This document shows, in pieces, positions 55,206 through 64,000 of a DNA stretch of 64,000 bases; position 1 is the first letter of the stretch; the number at the start of each line of letters is the position of its first letter. The DNA lies in assembly GCF_013394695.1 (NCBI RefSeq), contig NZ_CP058258.1:1650001-1714000 (forward strand), written 5' to 3'. The DNA is from Streptococcus sp. oral taxon 061 (GTDB taxonomy: Bacteria; Bacillota; Bacilli; Lactobacillales; Streptococcaceae). Made by a program: the position numbers and the translations under genes. Below the pieces are notes generated by a model that had not been told where the DNA came from, made no database searches, and saw only the letters and a list, made by a program, of their open reading frames with translations.

Positions 55206-56186
55206 ATGACTCAAGAATGGTTTGAAAGTGCTGATTTCGAAAAAACAGCCAACAATGATAAAAAAGATAGCCCATCCGACTCAGTTCTCCTTGAAGAAGA
55301 TTCAGAGGCAAGAGAAGAGGCGCCAGTAGTTGAGGAAAATCCTCAAGCCAATCCTGAAAATCAGGAAACTGACCTAGAAAAAGTAGAGGCTGAAGAAGAA
55401 GAAACTGAAGAAGCTGAAGAAGAACTGGTAACAAAGACAGACAAGTCAGAAGAACCTGTTGAAGAAGTTTCTCAGACAAGCAAACCTTTAACCAGCAAAT
55501 CTTTGGAAAGCCCATTTTTACCAGACCCTACATCTACAAAAACTGCAATCTTCAAAGAAGAATTGGCTGATTTTTGGATTTGGTTACAAGGTGCCCTTAA
55601 AGAACCGACAGCAAGTTTCGATACAGATAAAAAACACAGTTACACTGCTTTTGCGCTCCTAACTATCTTTTCTGCCACGAGTTTCCTCTTTACAGTTTAT
55701 CACGCCAAGCAAGGCTACTACGGCCGCATGGCAGCCATCGACTCTAAAGCTCTCCAGCATCTCCCTTCACTAAATCTCTTTTCTATCTTCTCCATCCTGG
55801 TAGCGACAAGTTTGTTCTTCTTCTCTATCCTCATGGGTGGATTTGTAGTCAAACGTTTTGTCGATCAGGACAGTGATTGGACATTGGAAAGAGCCTTTCA
55901 AGTACATAGCAGACTCTTGGCTATCCCAATTCTCTTGACAGGTATTGCTAGCTTCTTTGCCTTCTTTAACGGTCTACGCTTTGCGGCTCTTCTCTGCCTC
56001 ATTAGTATGGGCATGGTTCTACTTGGTAACCTCTATATCATTTCAAGACCTAGCAAGGACAGTCAAGTTGACTCCTTCTATCGCCTTCTCTTAGCCTTTC
56101 TAGTCAACGGAAGCATCCTATTTCTCTTTTTCCTAGCAGAAATGGCTCTTGTTTTTGACTATCTTCGAATCCTTGCTTTTATGTAA
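55206..56186 (+). CDS. Membrane protein with acidic N-terminus, DUF6574-like
   Basis: 326 aa. Seen: an acidic, disordered N-terminal half (1-105, Glu-rich with EEEETEEAEEEL) followed by a region rich in Lys, and about five membrane segments between 145 and 326. Not recognised with certainty; a similar gene follows the PadR operon in pneumococcus. GGGAGG precedes the ATG, 87 nt after the DUF4097 gene. The C-terminus runs into the 25-bp hairpin described at 56177-56230. Confidence 0.75.
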   Translation: MTQEWFESADFEKTANNDKKDSPSDSVLLEEDSEAREEAPVVEENPQANPENQETDLEKVEAEEEETEEAEEELVTKTDKSEEPVEEVSQTSKPLTSKSLESPFLPDPTSTKTAIFKEELADFWIWLQGALKEPTASFDTDKKHSYTAFALLTIFSATSFLFTVYHAKQGYYGRMAAIDSKALQHLPSLNLFSIFSILVATSLFFFSILMGGFVVKRFVDQDSDWTLERAFQVHSRLLAIPILLTGIASFFAFFNGLRFAALLCLISMGMVLLGNLYIISRPSKDSQVDSFYRLLLAFLVNGSILFLFFLAEMALVFDYLRILAFM

Positions 56187-56230
56187 GATAAAATCCTGTC
56201 ACTCTTGACAGGATTTTATCTTACATAAAA
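56177..56230. terminator. 25-bp perfect inverted repeat spanning the stop codon
   Basis: Arms of 25 bp with no mismatch (TTTTATGTAAGATAAAATCC... at 56177-56201) separated by CTCT. The left arm contains the last codons and TAA of the DUF6574-like gene. It should terminate transcription from both strands, helped by a following AGCAGA/TCTGC hairpin; the DUF4299 gene on the other strand ends at 56290. Confidence 0.85.
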
Positions 56231-56289
56231 AGCAGACCAAAAATCTGCCTTTTCACATTATTTAAAACCAATATCTTTCATTTATGCCT

Positions 56290-57150
56290 CTAGTTACCTT
56301 TTACTAAGTTCTCAAAATCTTTCCCTAAAACAGGGCCTACTTCTACTTGGTTAGCATCTAAGTCCTGATAAAGTTCTTTTGGCAAAGCTTCTAAAAACGC
56401 TTGATAATCCAGTCTAGCTACTGCTTCATAGTCTTCTGGTTTTGAACCATCTCCAGAGATTTTCACCAGGTCAATCTCCCATACAAGCTCCTTGCCTACT
56501 AACTGTTCAACGTAAGGCGCTGGAATCACAGGTTCTTTTGGTAAGATAGTTTTTACTCCCTGAGCTAGGTGGTAGATACCATGAACCTTACCTTCTCCAT
56601 CTGGATAAAATTTTGCGCTGGCAGGATATGCATCCGACCCTTGAACCTTTTTGACTAATGCTTCAAAACGTGCCAAACCATCTTCTTTTAAGAAGCTTTC
56701 TAAATCCTTCTTGTCAAAGTAAACAGGTGATAGAATTCCTTGGCAGAAGCCCAAACGAGCACCCTTATCCGCCAAATAGTTTTTAACAGTATCGTGGAAA
56801 TAATTTTCCAAATCAAAGTCTGCCAAGCCTTCAACTTCTTCACCGACCTTACTAGATAAGGCTTGCAAGAGAGCTTCTACAATCTCCCAATCAGCTCTTG
56901 TAATCAAGTCAGGAATGATTACTTGATAGCCTTTTTGAGAGTCTAGGTAGCGAACTTTAAAGAGGAACTGAGATTTGCCCACGATTCCACACTCGATATA
57001 CTCGAGGCGATTAAGGGGTTGACGGAGATAGACAGCATCATAACTATGCGACTCTAGGCCTTCTACTAAACCTAAAATTGATTTGGCCGTAAGAATCTCC
57101 TGTTGTCCTAGAATACTTTGTTTATTTGGAATAAAAAATGTTTTCACCAT
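56290..57150 (-). CDS. DUF4299 family protein
   Basis: Function unknown, streptococcal. 286 aa, cytosolic: MVKTFFIPNKQSILGQQEIL to the C-terminus VLGKDFENLVKGN. The start is set by AAAGGAG 7 nt upstream; the frame runs 14 codons further up through a perfect catabolite-response element, so those are not coding. Neighbours give no clue. Carbon-source control is likely. Confidence 0.85.
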   Translation of the reverse strand: MVKTFFIPNKQSILGQQEILTAKSILGLVEGLESHSYDAVYLRQPLNRLEYIECGIVGKSQFLFKVRYLDSQKGYQVIIPDLITRADWEIVEALLQALSSKVGEEVEGLADFDLENYFHDTVKNYLADKGARLGFCQGILSPVYFDKKDLESFLKEDGLARFEALVKKVQGSDAYPASAKFYPDGEGKVHGIYHLAQGVKTILPKEPVIPAPYVEQLVGKELVWEIDLVKISGDGSKPEDYEAVARLDYQAFLEALPKELYQDLDANQVEVGPVLGKDFENLVKGN

Positions 57151-57163
57151 AAATGGTCTCCTT

Positions 57164-57177
57164 TGAAATCGTTTACA
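57164..57177. promoter_or_regulatory. Catabolite-response element (cre) of the DUF4299 gene
   Basis: TGAAATCGTTTACA fits the cre consensus TGWAANCGNTNWCA at all positions. It lies just after the -10-like TATACT (57181-57186, minus) and immediately before the ribosome-binding site, a position that gives CcpA repression. Confidence 0.8.
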
Positions 57178-57243
57178 TATAGTATACACCATTTTCCTGA
57201 AAGATGCAGAAACAAATTTAAGATTTTTTGGTCAAAAGCATAG

Positions 57244-57266
57244 AAAAACAGCCCTGAAAGGCTGTT
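57244..57266 (-). terminator. trhO terminator
   Basis: The minus strand reads AACAGCC-tttcag-GGCTGTTTTTC, 9 nt after the trhO stop codon. Confidence 0.83.
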
Positions 57267-57274
57267 AATATCTA

Positions 57275-58261
57275 TTATATAACTTCAGAATGATCTAGGT
57301 TCTCACCAATCGCTGCTAGACGCTCGATAACTTGATCTTGCGTTAATTCATGCTCTAAAACGTAACGATTGCGTGGATGAACACGACACTCGTGTGAGCA
57401 ACCACGGAGATATTTGTCTTCGTTGTCTTCTGATGCCAAGATACGGCGGTTACAGAATGGATTTCCACAGTTGACATAGCGTTCACATGGTGTTCCATCA
57501 AACCAATCTTTCCCTACAATGGTTGGATTGACATGGTTGACATCGACTGCGATACGTTCATCAAATACGTACATTTTCCCATCCCAAAGTTCCCCTTGAA
57601 CTTCTGGATCTTTCCCATAAGTCGCAATTCCTCCGTGCAATTGACCGACATCTTTGTAGCCTTCACGGACCATCCAACCTGAGAATTTCTCACAGCGGAC
57701 TCCACCTGTACAGTAAACAACGACACGTTTATCCATGAATTTTTCTTTGTTATCACGGACCCATTGTGGCAACTCACGGAAATTGCGGATATCCGGACGG
57801 ATAGCTCCACGGAAATGTCCAAGATCGTACTCGTAGTCATTGCGAGTATCAAGAACAACGGTATCTTCATCTAGAAGAGCTTCTTTGAATTCTTTTGGAG
57901 ACAAGTAAGCACCTGTTGTTTCAAGAGGATCGATGTCCTCGTCAAAGTTTTCATCTTCTAACCCAAGGTGAACGATTTCCTTTTTGTAGCGAACAAACAT
58001 CTTCTTGAAAGCTTGCTCTTCTTCTTCATCAATCTTGAACCAGAGGTCTTCCATCCCTGGAAGGCTGTGAACATAGTCCATGTATTTTTGCGTTGTTTCG
58101 TAGTCACCAGAAACAGTTCCGTTGATCCCTTCGTCAGCCACTAGGATACGGCCCTTGAGGCCAATAGACTTACAGAAAGCCAAGTGGTCAGCCGCAAATT
58201 GTTCTGCGTTTTCGATGGGAACATATTTATAGTAAAGTAAAACACGAATAGGTTTTGCCAT
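57275..58261 (-). CDS. trhO: tRNA uridine hydroxylase TrhO (rhodanese-like)
   Basis: Oxygen-dependent enzyme that hydroxylates U34 of tRNA (5-hydroxyuridine) in characterised homologues. Seen: N-terminal domain (about 1-110), rhodanese domain with active-site [13 protein letters not shown] (about 180-192), and a C-terminal Cys-rich segment ([24 protein letters not shown]) that binds metal. 328 aa, usual length. Confidence 0.95.
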   Translation of the reverse strand: MAKPIRVLLYYKYVPIENAEQFAADHLAFCKSIGLKGRILVADEGINGTVSGDYETTQKYMDYVHSLPGMEDLWFKIDEEEEQAFKKMFVRYKKEIVHLGLEDENFDEDIDPLETTGAYLSPKEFKEALLDEDTVVLDTRNDYEYDLGHFRGAIRPDIRNFRELPQWVRDNKEKFMDKRVVVYCTGGVRCEKFSGWMVREGYKDVGQLHGGIATYGKDPEVQGELWDGKMYVFDERIAVDVNHVNPTIVGKDWFDGTPCERYVNCGNPFCNRRILASEDNEDKYLRGCSHECRVHPRNRYVLEHELTQDQVIERLAAIGENLDHSEVI

Positions 58262-58360
58262 AAGATTCTCTTTTCTAAGATTAAATTATCAGAATTTTTC
58301 ATTCAACTATACCAGTATACTCCCTCAAGAAAGCGAATGCAATTTATTTGACCGAAAATT

Positions 58361-58391
58361 AAAAACAAGACTTGAAAACAGGTCTTGTTTT
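58361..58391 (-). terminator. CPBP gene terminator
   Basis: The minus strand reads AAAACAAGAC-ctgttttcaa-GTCTTGTTTTT, overlapping the stop codon. Confidence 0.85.
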
Positions 58392-59079
58392 AACTGAATA
58401 TTCGATGAAGAAATGTTAACAAAAATGGCAATGTTGCAACGATATTATTGATAACATGAACGATATAACCAGGATAGATACTCTTGGTATAACGAGTTAG
58501 ACCCGCATAAAAGATTCCAAATGTCGCAAAAACAAGAATATCTAGTACACTGGGAAAACTTGTAAAGTGAGGAAGAGCAAATAAAACCGAAGGGAGAATC
58601 AGGTCAAGCCCAAATTTCGAATCTTTAAAGAAAGCATGTTGGAGCAATCCTCTATAAATCAACTCTTCCATCAGAGGTCCTAGAAAAAATAAGGATAGGT
58701 AGAGTCCCAACTCGGCAAAATTTGTCTCACTATAACCGATTAACACGGCCCAACCTTCATAGGTAGACTGAACATGTCTAGCCGTTTGGAAATTAAACGT
58801 TATATGAAGCACAGCTACGAGAATCGTCAAAACTGTATACCAAAGCCATTTTTTCTTTGGAATAACAAAAAGATATCCATGACCTGTCTTGACTAATATC
58901 CATACCATCAGTCCGATGAAGACTAGACTGACAAGATTTCGAATCCAGAAAAAATTGCCAATTTGAGAAGAAAATTGCCAGTAGTTTTGGATTATAAGTG
59001 TTAGCTGAGAAAGTCCATATACGAAAAATAAGTAGGATAAGATTGCACTAGTTTTGAAAATAAGATGGTATTTTTTCAT
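58390..59079 (-). CDS. CPBP-family intramembrane metalloprotease
   Basis: CAAX-type protease family; in Gram-positives often linked to bacteriocin self-immunity. Seen: about seven membrane segments, motif 1 EELIYRGLLQH (EExxxR), motif 2 FALPHFTSF and a later His in YIVHVINNI. 229 aa. The start MKKYHLIFK has a weak site (TAGGT); an upstream extension of 15 codons is less likely. No bacteriocin genes adjoin it. Confidence 0.88.
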   Translation of the reverse strand: MKKYHLIFKTSAILSYLFFVYGLSQLTLIIQNYWQFSSQIGNFFWIRNLVSLVFIGLMVWILVKTGHGYLFVIPKKKWLWYTVLTILVAVLHITFNFQTARHVQSTYEGWAVLIGYSETNFAELGLYLSLFFLGPLMEELIYRGLLQHAFFKDSKFGLDLILPSVLFALPHFTSFPSVLDILVFATFGIFYAGLTRYTKSIYPGYIVHVINNIVATLPFLLTFLHRIFS

Positions 59080-59151
59080 GTACCTATTACCAACGCTACT
59101 TGTAAGGCAAATGCCTGGGTTCAAAATGCAGATAATTATATGTATTTACTC

Positions 59152-59202
59152 TAAAAAGAATCACCACCCCATCTGGAAATACCCAGACAAGATAGTGATT
59201 GC
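59152..59202 (-). terminator. Terminator of the sugar ABC transporter operon
   Basis: The minus strand forms AATCAC-tatcttg-TCTGG-gtattt-CCAGA-tggggtg-GTGATT, pairing throughout if G-T pairs are counted, then CTTTTTAG. Confidence 0.75.
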
Positions 59203-59237
59203 AATTTTTAGGAATGAATACACGAAATCAATTATTC

Positions 59238-60722
59238 TTATGATTTTTTGCTTTTCAAGAATTCGTCGTATTGTTTTTGCATTTCATCCAATACTTTTTG
59301 GTAAGCACCTTCAGATTTAAGTTTTTCCATCAATTCTGGAATAGCTTTTTCTGGGTCTACAGTACCAGTGTTGATAGCTGTATCGAATTGTTGCATAGTG
59401 TTAGTGATAGCTGAGATTTCAGATTTCACGTTGTCAGTGTTGAAGATGAATCCAAGCGCTGGAGATTCTTTTGCAGTTTCCAAATCTTTCTTAGATTGTG
59501 CAATTTGTTCATCTGTAACGTTTTCGTTGATGTAAAGGATCCAGTTGTTACCAGTGTTCCATCCTGACATGTGAGTGTTTCCTTTGTATCCGTCAAGGAC
59601 TTTAACACGGTTTTCTTTACCTTCAACTTTTTCCCAGTTCTTGCCTTCTGGACCGTAAACAAGACCGTTCAAGAGTTCTGGGTTAGTGTTCAAGAGGTTC
59701 AACACTTCCATTGCTTTTTCTTTGTTCTTAGAGTTGTTTGAGATTACAAAGTTTGCAACTTGAGTTGTTTGGTTTTTCTTGATGAAGTTAGTAAATGGTT
59801 TGATTTGGATGTCTCTGTTAGCAACACGAGAAAGCAAGCTGCTACCGTAGTCAGCTGGTCCCACTGTTTCTTCACGAACAAGCCAAGTATCCTGAGTAAG
59901 GTCATATGAAGTATCACTAGTTGCTACGTCTTTTGGAATGTATCCTGCTTCATAGTATTTGTGCATAGTCTTCAAGTGTTCTACGAAACGAGGAACTTCG
60001 TAACGGTTTACGATCTTAGTAGTGTCGCCTTCAAGGTCGATGACGAATGGAAGACCATTTGCAACTGGGTAGTCAAAGTTTTCTGATGGAATAAAGTTTT
60101 TACCAACAGCGAATGGCACTACATCTGGAGCTTTTTCTTTAATTTGTTTCAAGACTGGTTCAAGTGTTTCGTATGAAGTTACACCTGAAATATCGATACC
60201 ATATTTTTCAAGAAGTGGGCCGTTGAAGGCAAAGTTTTGTGAAGATGCAACGTTAGCTGCAACTGGAACAGCGTAAATTTTACCGTTTATAGTGTTACCT
60301 TTGATGTAAGCTGGGTCAAGCGCTTTGTAAAGATCAGCTCCTTCTTTCTTGTACAATTCTGTCAAGTCAGCATAAGCACCCTTTTGAGCGTTTACTACGT
60401 AGTTATCTGCAAATGCGATATCATAGTTTTCACCTGATGAAGTGATAACTGACATTTTCTTACCGTAGTCACCCCAACCAAGGTATTGGATATCCAATTT
60501 AGCACCAACTTTTTCTCCGATGATTTTGTTTGCATTTTCTAGCAATTCATCCAAGTTATCTGGTTTGTCACCGATTTGGTACATTTTGATAACAGTTTTA
60601 TCACCTGAAGCTGAGTCAGCAGCCTTTTGGTTGTTTCCTTTAAGGTTTCCACAAGCTGCAAGGCTAGCAGCTAAAGCGACAAGGCTAGCAGAAGCAAAAG
60701 CATATTTTTTCCAGTTTTTCAT
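59238..60722 (-). CDS. Carbohydrate ABC transporter substrate-binding lipoprotein
   Basis: Binds an extracellular sugar for the permeases upstream. Seen: lipoprotein signal with lipobox SLAAC (Cys24), a large bilobed solute-binding domain, and many aromatic residues. 494 aa, with a DUF3502-type C-terminal half (YGPEGKNWEKVEGKENR). Substrate unknown, probably an oligosaccharide or host-glycan fragment since a hexosaminidase gene adjoins. It is the last gene of the transporter operon. Confidence 0.93.
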   Translation of the reverse strand: MKNWKKYAFASASLVALAASLAACGNLKGNNQKAADSASGDKTVIKMYQIGDKPDNLDELLENANKIIGEKVGAKLDIQYLGWGDYGKKMSVITSSGENYDIAFADNYVVNAQKGAYADLTELYKKEGADLYKALDPAYIKGNTINGKIYAVPVAANVASSQNFAFNGPLLEKYGIDISGVTSYETLEPVLKQIKEKAPDVVPFAVGKNFIPSENFDYPVANGLPFVIDLEGDTTKIVNRYEVPRFVEHLKTMHKYYEAGYIPKDVATSDTSYDLTQDTWLVREETVGPADYGSSLLSRVANRDIQIKPFTNFIKKNQTTQVANFVISNNSKNKEKAMEVLNLLNTNPELLNGLVYGPEGKNWEKVEGKENRVKVLDGYKGNTHMSGWNTGNNWILYINENVTDEQIAQSKKDLETAKESPALGFIFNTDNVKSEISAITNTMQQFDTAINTGTVDPEKAIPELMEKLKSEGAYQKVLDEMQKQYDEFLKSKKS

Positions 60723-60829
60723 GATAAAAACTCCTTTTTTTATTTTTAATTTATAAACAATTTTAATGAGTAACTTTCCTTATGATGAAAAGTTAGATAG
60801 AGAAGAGAAAGCTTGTTTCTCAGCGTCTC

Positions 60830-61750
60830 TTATTCTTTAACACCACCGATAGTCAAACCTTTTACAAAGTAGCGTTGGAAGAACGGATATAGAATCGCGA
60901 TCGGAATAGTTGCAACTACAACCATAGCCATACGGCCTGTTTCTTTTGGTAGGGCAACTGCAAGTTGTCCTGACATCCCAACTGACTTAGCAATGTAATC
61001 CATGTTGTTTTGAATTTGCATGAGCAAATATTGCAATGGATACAAGTTGTCACTCTTGATGTAAAGAAGGGCATTGAACCAGTCGTTCCAGAATCCAAGT
61101 GCTGTCAAAAGTGTGATAGTCGCAATCCCTGGAAGAGAGAGTGGTAAACAGATTTGGAAGAAGATCCGCGCCTCACTAGCACCATCAATACGAGCCGATT
61201 CGAGGATTGCTTCTGGAATGGTTTTCTTGAAGAAAGACCGCATCAACATGATGTTGAATGGTGATAGAAGCATCGGAACAATCAAGGCCCAAATAGTATC
61301 ACCCAAGTGAAGTAGCTGAGTTACCACGATATAGCCTGGTACCAAACCAGCATTGAACAACATACTAAGAAGAGCAAAGATTGTAAAGAATTTGCGATAC
61401 TTAAATGTTGAACGTGAGATGGCATAAGCGTATGTTGTTGTGATGAATACGTTTGTCAAGGTACCGACAACTGTCACAAAGGTTGAGATAAAGAGTGCTT
61501 GCAAAATTTTGTCTTTAAATTGAGCCAAGAATTGGAATCCATCTACACCAAACTTAGAAGGGAAGAAACTATATCCATATTGAACAATACTTTTTTCGTC
61601 TGTAACTGAAATAATGATTACGAAGATGAAAGGCAAGATACAAGAGAAGGCCAGCAAACCAGATATGATACTAAAGAAAATATCTGCCTTTTTGCTGAAG
61701 GAGTGTATGCCAACATTATCAATTTTTTCTTTTTGAATTTTTTTTGCCAT
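60830..61750 (-). CDS. Sugar ABC transporter permease (MalG/LplC type)
   Basis: Inner membrane component of a carbohydrate importer. 306 aa with six membrane segments; EAA loop ESARIDGASEARIFFQICLP contacts an ATPase. The start is the Met of MAKKIQKEK, 17 codons after the earliest possible; GGAGGAG lies before it, 13 nt from the preceding permease gene. A hairpin-rich spacer (AACTTT...AAAGTT) separates it from the lipoprotein gene and may set expression ratios. Confidence 0.94.
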   Translation of the reverse strand: MAKKIQKEKIDNVGIHSFSKKADIFFSIISGLLAFSCILPFIFVIIISVTDEKSIVQYGYSFFPSKFGVDGFQFLAQFKDKILQALFISTFVTVVGTLTNVFITTTYAYAISRSTFKYRKFFTIFALLSMLFNAGLVPGYIVVTQLLHLGDTIWALIVPMLLSPFNIMLMRSFFKKTIPEAILESARIDGASEARIFFQICLPLSLPGIATITLLTALGFWNDWFNALLYIKSDNLYPLQYLLMQIQNNMDYIAKSVGMSGQLAVALPKETGRMAMVVVATIPIAILYPFFQRYFVKGLTIGGVKE

Positions 61751-61763
61751 ATGCTCCTCCTTT

Positions 61764-62693
61764 CTAGAATAGTGCTGAGTTAGGATCAACACGTCTTGCA
61801 AGTAAGTTTGATAGGATAACGAGAATCAAACCGACGACTGACTGGTAGAGACCGGCTGCTGAAGCCATACCGATATCTGCTGTCTGAGTCAATCCGTTAA
61901 AGACATAGACGTCCAATACATTTGTTACACTATAGAGCTGACCTGCGTTGTGAGGGATTTGGTAGAAGAGACCGAAGTCTGCACGGAAGATATTTCCGAC
62001 TGCAAGGATGGTCAATACTGTCACAAGCGGTGTCAACTGAGGGATGGTTACGTTACGGATACGTTGCCATTTGCTAGCACCGTCCACTGTCGCTGCTTCG
62101 TAGTAAGTTGGGTCAATACCCATGATAGTTGCGTAGTACATCACACTACTATATCCAAAGCCTTTCCAGATACCTAGGAAAAGGAGAAGGTAAGGCCAAA
62201 TACTTACATCAGCGTAGAAGTTAATACCCTTCATTCCAAGAGCTTCTAAGGTGTGGTTGATAAGCCCTTTATCGATGTTTAGGAAAGCATCTGTAAAGAA
62301 ACTGATGATAACCCAAGATAGGAAGTAAGGGAACAACATAGATGTTTGGTAGATTTTAACCATTTGCTTAGAGCGAAGTTCACTAAGGATAATGGCGATA
62401 CCAACTGACACAATTAAACCGATAAAGATAAATCCAAGGTTGTAAAGTACAGTGTTTCGAGTGATGACAAAGGCATCCTTGGAACTAAACAAGAATTTAA
62501 AGTTATCTAGTCCGACCCATTTACTATTTATAATACTGTGGACGAATCCTTCACCAGTCATATGGTAGTCTTTGAAGGCAACCACATTCCCAAAAACTGG
62601 AATGTAGAAGAATAAAATCAACCAAATTGTTCCTGGTAGAACCATTAAGAGAAAAATCCAATTATCTCTTAAAGTTTTTGAAAACTTGTTCAT
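61764..62693 (-). CDS. Sugar ABC transporter permease (MalF/LplB type)
   Basis: First gene of the transporter operon. 309 aa, six membrane segments; EAA loop EAATVDGASKWQRIRNVTIP. No ATPase gene occurs in the locus, so an ATPase shared among sugar transporters (MsmK in known streptococci) is presumably used. A perfect cre site lies at its promoter. Confidence 0.94.
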   Translation of the reverse strand: MNKFSKTLRDNWIFLLMVLPGTIWLILFFYIPVFGNVVAFKDYHMTGEGFVHSIINSKWVGLDNFKFLFSSKDAFVITRNTVLYNLGFIFIGLIVSVGIAIILSELRSKQMVKIYQTSMLFPYFLSWVIISFFTDAFLNIDKGLINHTLEALGMKGINFYADVSIWPYLLLFLGIWKGFGYSSVMYYATIMGIDPTYYEAATVDGASKWQRIRNVTIPQLTPLVTVLTILAVGNIFRADFGLFYQIPHNAGQLYSVTNVLDVYVFNGLTQTADIGMASAAGLYQSVVGLILVILSNLLARRVDPNSALF

Positions 62694-62745
62694 AATTTCC
62701 TCCCTTTTTATTTTCTAAAACTTCATAATCTCACATTTTTAAATT

Positions 62746-62759
62746 TGATAACGTTTACA
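62746..62759. promoter_or_regulatory. Catabolite-response element (cre) of the transporter operon
   Basis: TGTAAACGTTATCA on the minus strand fits TGWAANCGNTNWCA at every position. It sits just downstream of TATACT (62765-62770), near +1, suited to CcpA repression. Confidence 0.82.
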
Positions 62760-62807
62760 AAAATAGTATACTCTTATTTTTAGGACAGTTTAAACTACAA
62801 ATTATAG

Positions 62808-62837
62808 AAAAAACTCCACAAATTATTTTATGTGGAG
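62808..62837 (-). terminator. Terminator of the hexosaminidase gene
   Basis: The minus strand reads CTCCACA-taaaataat-TTGTGGAG followed by TTTTTT, about 58 nt after the stop codon. Confidence 0.85.
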
Positions 62838-62895
62838 AGCTTTTTTATATAAGAAGGATGTTTCACGAGAAACTTTCTTCCTGAATAGAGTTTTC

Positions 62896-64000
62896 CTAGG
62901 TTGTATAAATGGTCGAAGCTGTCGCAATAGTATGCCACTGGTTAGCCGTTGTGGCTGCGAAGTCCTGATCCCCGTAGAAATCGTTGAATGGCAAGATCTC
63001 TACTTCTAGTTCGTCGATACGAGAGATTTCGCCTGCTAGATAGTTTTCAATGCGACTTTCTGCGCGCTTGATCCGTTGCAAGAGCCCACCCATACGAATG
63101 TCTACTGTATCCAAGCCAAAGACCTTGTTTTCTTTCAACCATTGTTGACTAAAGAGAGCATGGAAGATTTCAATCTGGCTTCTGAGTTTTGGCAATTCTC
63201 CTCTAGCTATTCCTTGCAAACTGTCTTTATCATCAGCTTGATAAACTTGACGGATACGTCGCCCCACATCCACTTTACTACTTAAAATGGCATTCAACTG
63301 TGCCTGAGTTTCGAAAAGATAAGCGTAAATGCCTGCTTTTTCTTTGATAGTAGTAAGAGTCTCAGCTGCTTGGGCAAAGTGTGGCTTGTCCTGTTCAGGT
63401 GTCATGTGCTTGTCAAGAATTGGGCAGAGAACATCCTGATAAAAGACATAACGGTTAGGGTTAATCCCACTGAGATTATCTGGTAGATCTGGCAAGAGGT
63501 TAGCAAGGTCAAGTTGCATGAAGTCTTCAACCGATAAACCTGTATTGGTCTTGAAATGAGCTGACAAACGGTCTAAATCATTGCGGTAGCTGAGTTCTGC
63601 CCAGATTTGCAAGCTTGGAAAGATAGAGAACTGGGCTGTTTCCCCACCATTGTCCCCCCAACCCGTCACGATGACTTCCTTGATCTGATTAGCACGACAG
63701 GCTTTATTAGCTTCAAGAGCGATAAGACGACTGAAATGGTTGTGTGGTGTAAAGCCAATCCACTTCCAGGCACCACCTGCAAAAGCGATATCCTGGCTAA
63801 TCTTGTGGTGATTACGGAAGTTACGGTTGTATTTTTCTTCGCTATCCTGATAATAATCCCAGTAAACCAAGGTCACACGGTCTTTGAGACGATCAAGATA
63901 AACGCGCGTTTCCTCTGGAATTTCCACATCACGATCATACTGCCCATCTGCTGACATAAGCTTGAAGAACATATCGCTCCACATCTGGCAGTGGAAACCA
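62896..64000 (-). CDS. Family 20 beta-N-acetylhexosaminidase, C-terminal part (GcnA-like)
   Basis: The reading frame is open to the window edge ([15 protein letters not shown] continues upstream), so only the C-terminal 367 residues are present. Seen: WSDMFFKLM, the late barrel motifs ([22 protein letters not shown]) and a long helical C-terminus typical of GcnA. The enzyme removes terminal N-acetylglucosamine (and -galactosamine) from glycans. No signal can be judged. It lies upstream of the ABC transporter, suggesting that liberated sugars or glycans are imported. Confidence 0.88.
   Translation of the reverse strand, partial: GFHCQMWSDMFFKLMSADGQYDRDVEIPEETRVYLDRLKDRVTLVYWDYYQDSEEKYNRNFRNHHKISQDIAFAGGAWKWIGFTPHNHFSRLIALEANKACRANQIKEVIVTGWGDNGGETAQFSIFPSLQIWAELSYRNDLDRLSAHFKTNTGLSVEDFMQLDLANLLPDLPDNLSGINPNRYVFYQDVLCPILDKHMTPEQDKPHFAQAAETLTTIKEKAGIYAYLFETQAQLNAILSSKVDVGRRIRQVYQADDKDSLQGIARGELPKLRSQIEIFHALFSQQWLKENKVFGLDTVDIRMGGLLQRIKRAESRIENYLAGEISRIDELEVEILPFNDFYGDQDFAATTANQWHTIATASTIYTT

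Noticed and set aside
55206..55515. 103-codon minus-strand Leu-rich frame antisense to the DUF6574-like gene
   Set aside because: It mirrors the Glu-rich coding strand (GAA/GAG reads as Leu/Phe on the other strand) and is not a gene.
60723..60829. Hairpins in the permease-lipoprotein spacer as a full terminator
   Set aside because: Stems such as GAGAAA/TTTCTC and AACTTT/AAAGTT lack a proper T-run, so the lipoprotein gene is more likely co-transcribed with the permeases.

Overview
The window is a low-GC Firmicute chromosome and almost certainly a Streptococcus of the mitis group (S. mitis, S. oralis or S. infantis type). The protein sequences are close to what I remember of S. pneumoniae (PBP2a, GapA, AdhE, NrdD, MnmA, the S10-spc-alpha operon). 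The gene blocks are the same ones found on either side of the pneumococcal origin, but joined differently. I see no tRNA, rRNA, CRISPR array, phage or intact insertion sequence.

Layout. (1) 1-13.9 kb: envelope and central metabolism genes, mostly on the minus strand. These are pbp2a, a divergent pseudouridine synthase, gap, adhE, a MORN-repeat protein with a low-molecular-weight tyrosine phosphatase, yajC, tkt, an unknown conserved protein, and rnpA-yidC-jag. (2) 14.1-15.8 kb: an ACT-domain protein and a UPF0210/DUF711 protein on their own promoter. (3) 15.8-30.7 kb: the complete S10-spc-alpha ribosomal superoperon, rpsJ to rplQ, including secY, adk, infA, rpmJ and rpoA. It has a promoter upstream of rpsJ, an L17 downstream element RNA, and a very strong terminator. 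(4) 30.8-34.9 kb: anaerobic ribonucleotide reductase (nrdD, nrdG) with three small companion genes. (5) 35-40.5 kb: a large membrane protein, mnmG, a Nudix hydrolase and mnmA (tRNA wobble modification). (6) 40.7-42.2 kb: an accessory patch with an unknown membrane-anchored protein and a decayed Rgg-type regulator. (7) 42.2-50.6 kb: a LysM wall protein, serine dehydratase sdaAB-sdaAA, a HAD phosphatase, two tandem DUF805 membrane proteins, a CapD-like sugar epimerase with a glycosyltransferase, and an MFS exporter. (8) 50.7-56.2 kb: a decayed gene, an unusual leucine-rich protein with an immunity-like N-terminus, an unknown small protein, and a PadR-HAAS-DUF4097 regulatory/envelope operon. (9) 56.3-64 kb: a CcpA-type DUF4299 gene, trhO, a CPBP protease, a carbohydrate ABC transporter without its own ATPase (two permeases and a lipoprotein), and the 3' part of a family 20 hexosaminidase (GcnA-like) that runs off the end.

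The most interesting signals are in RNA rather than protein. Two paralogous structured elements of about 100 nt flank rpsH inside the spc operon. Each starts 7 nt after the preceding stop codon, and the helices are preserved by compensating base changes. Other notable points are a duplicated ribosome-binding/start region that makes a 15-codon leader ORF whose stop overlaps the adk start, a divergent pair of apparently leaderless genes (pbp2a and rlu), NrdR-like boxes that double as a terminator between two genes, and a 25-bp perfect hairpin spanning a stop codon.
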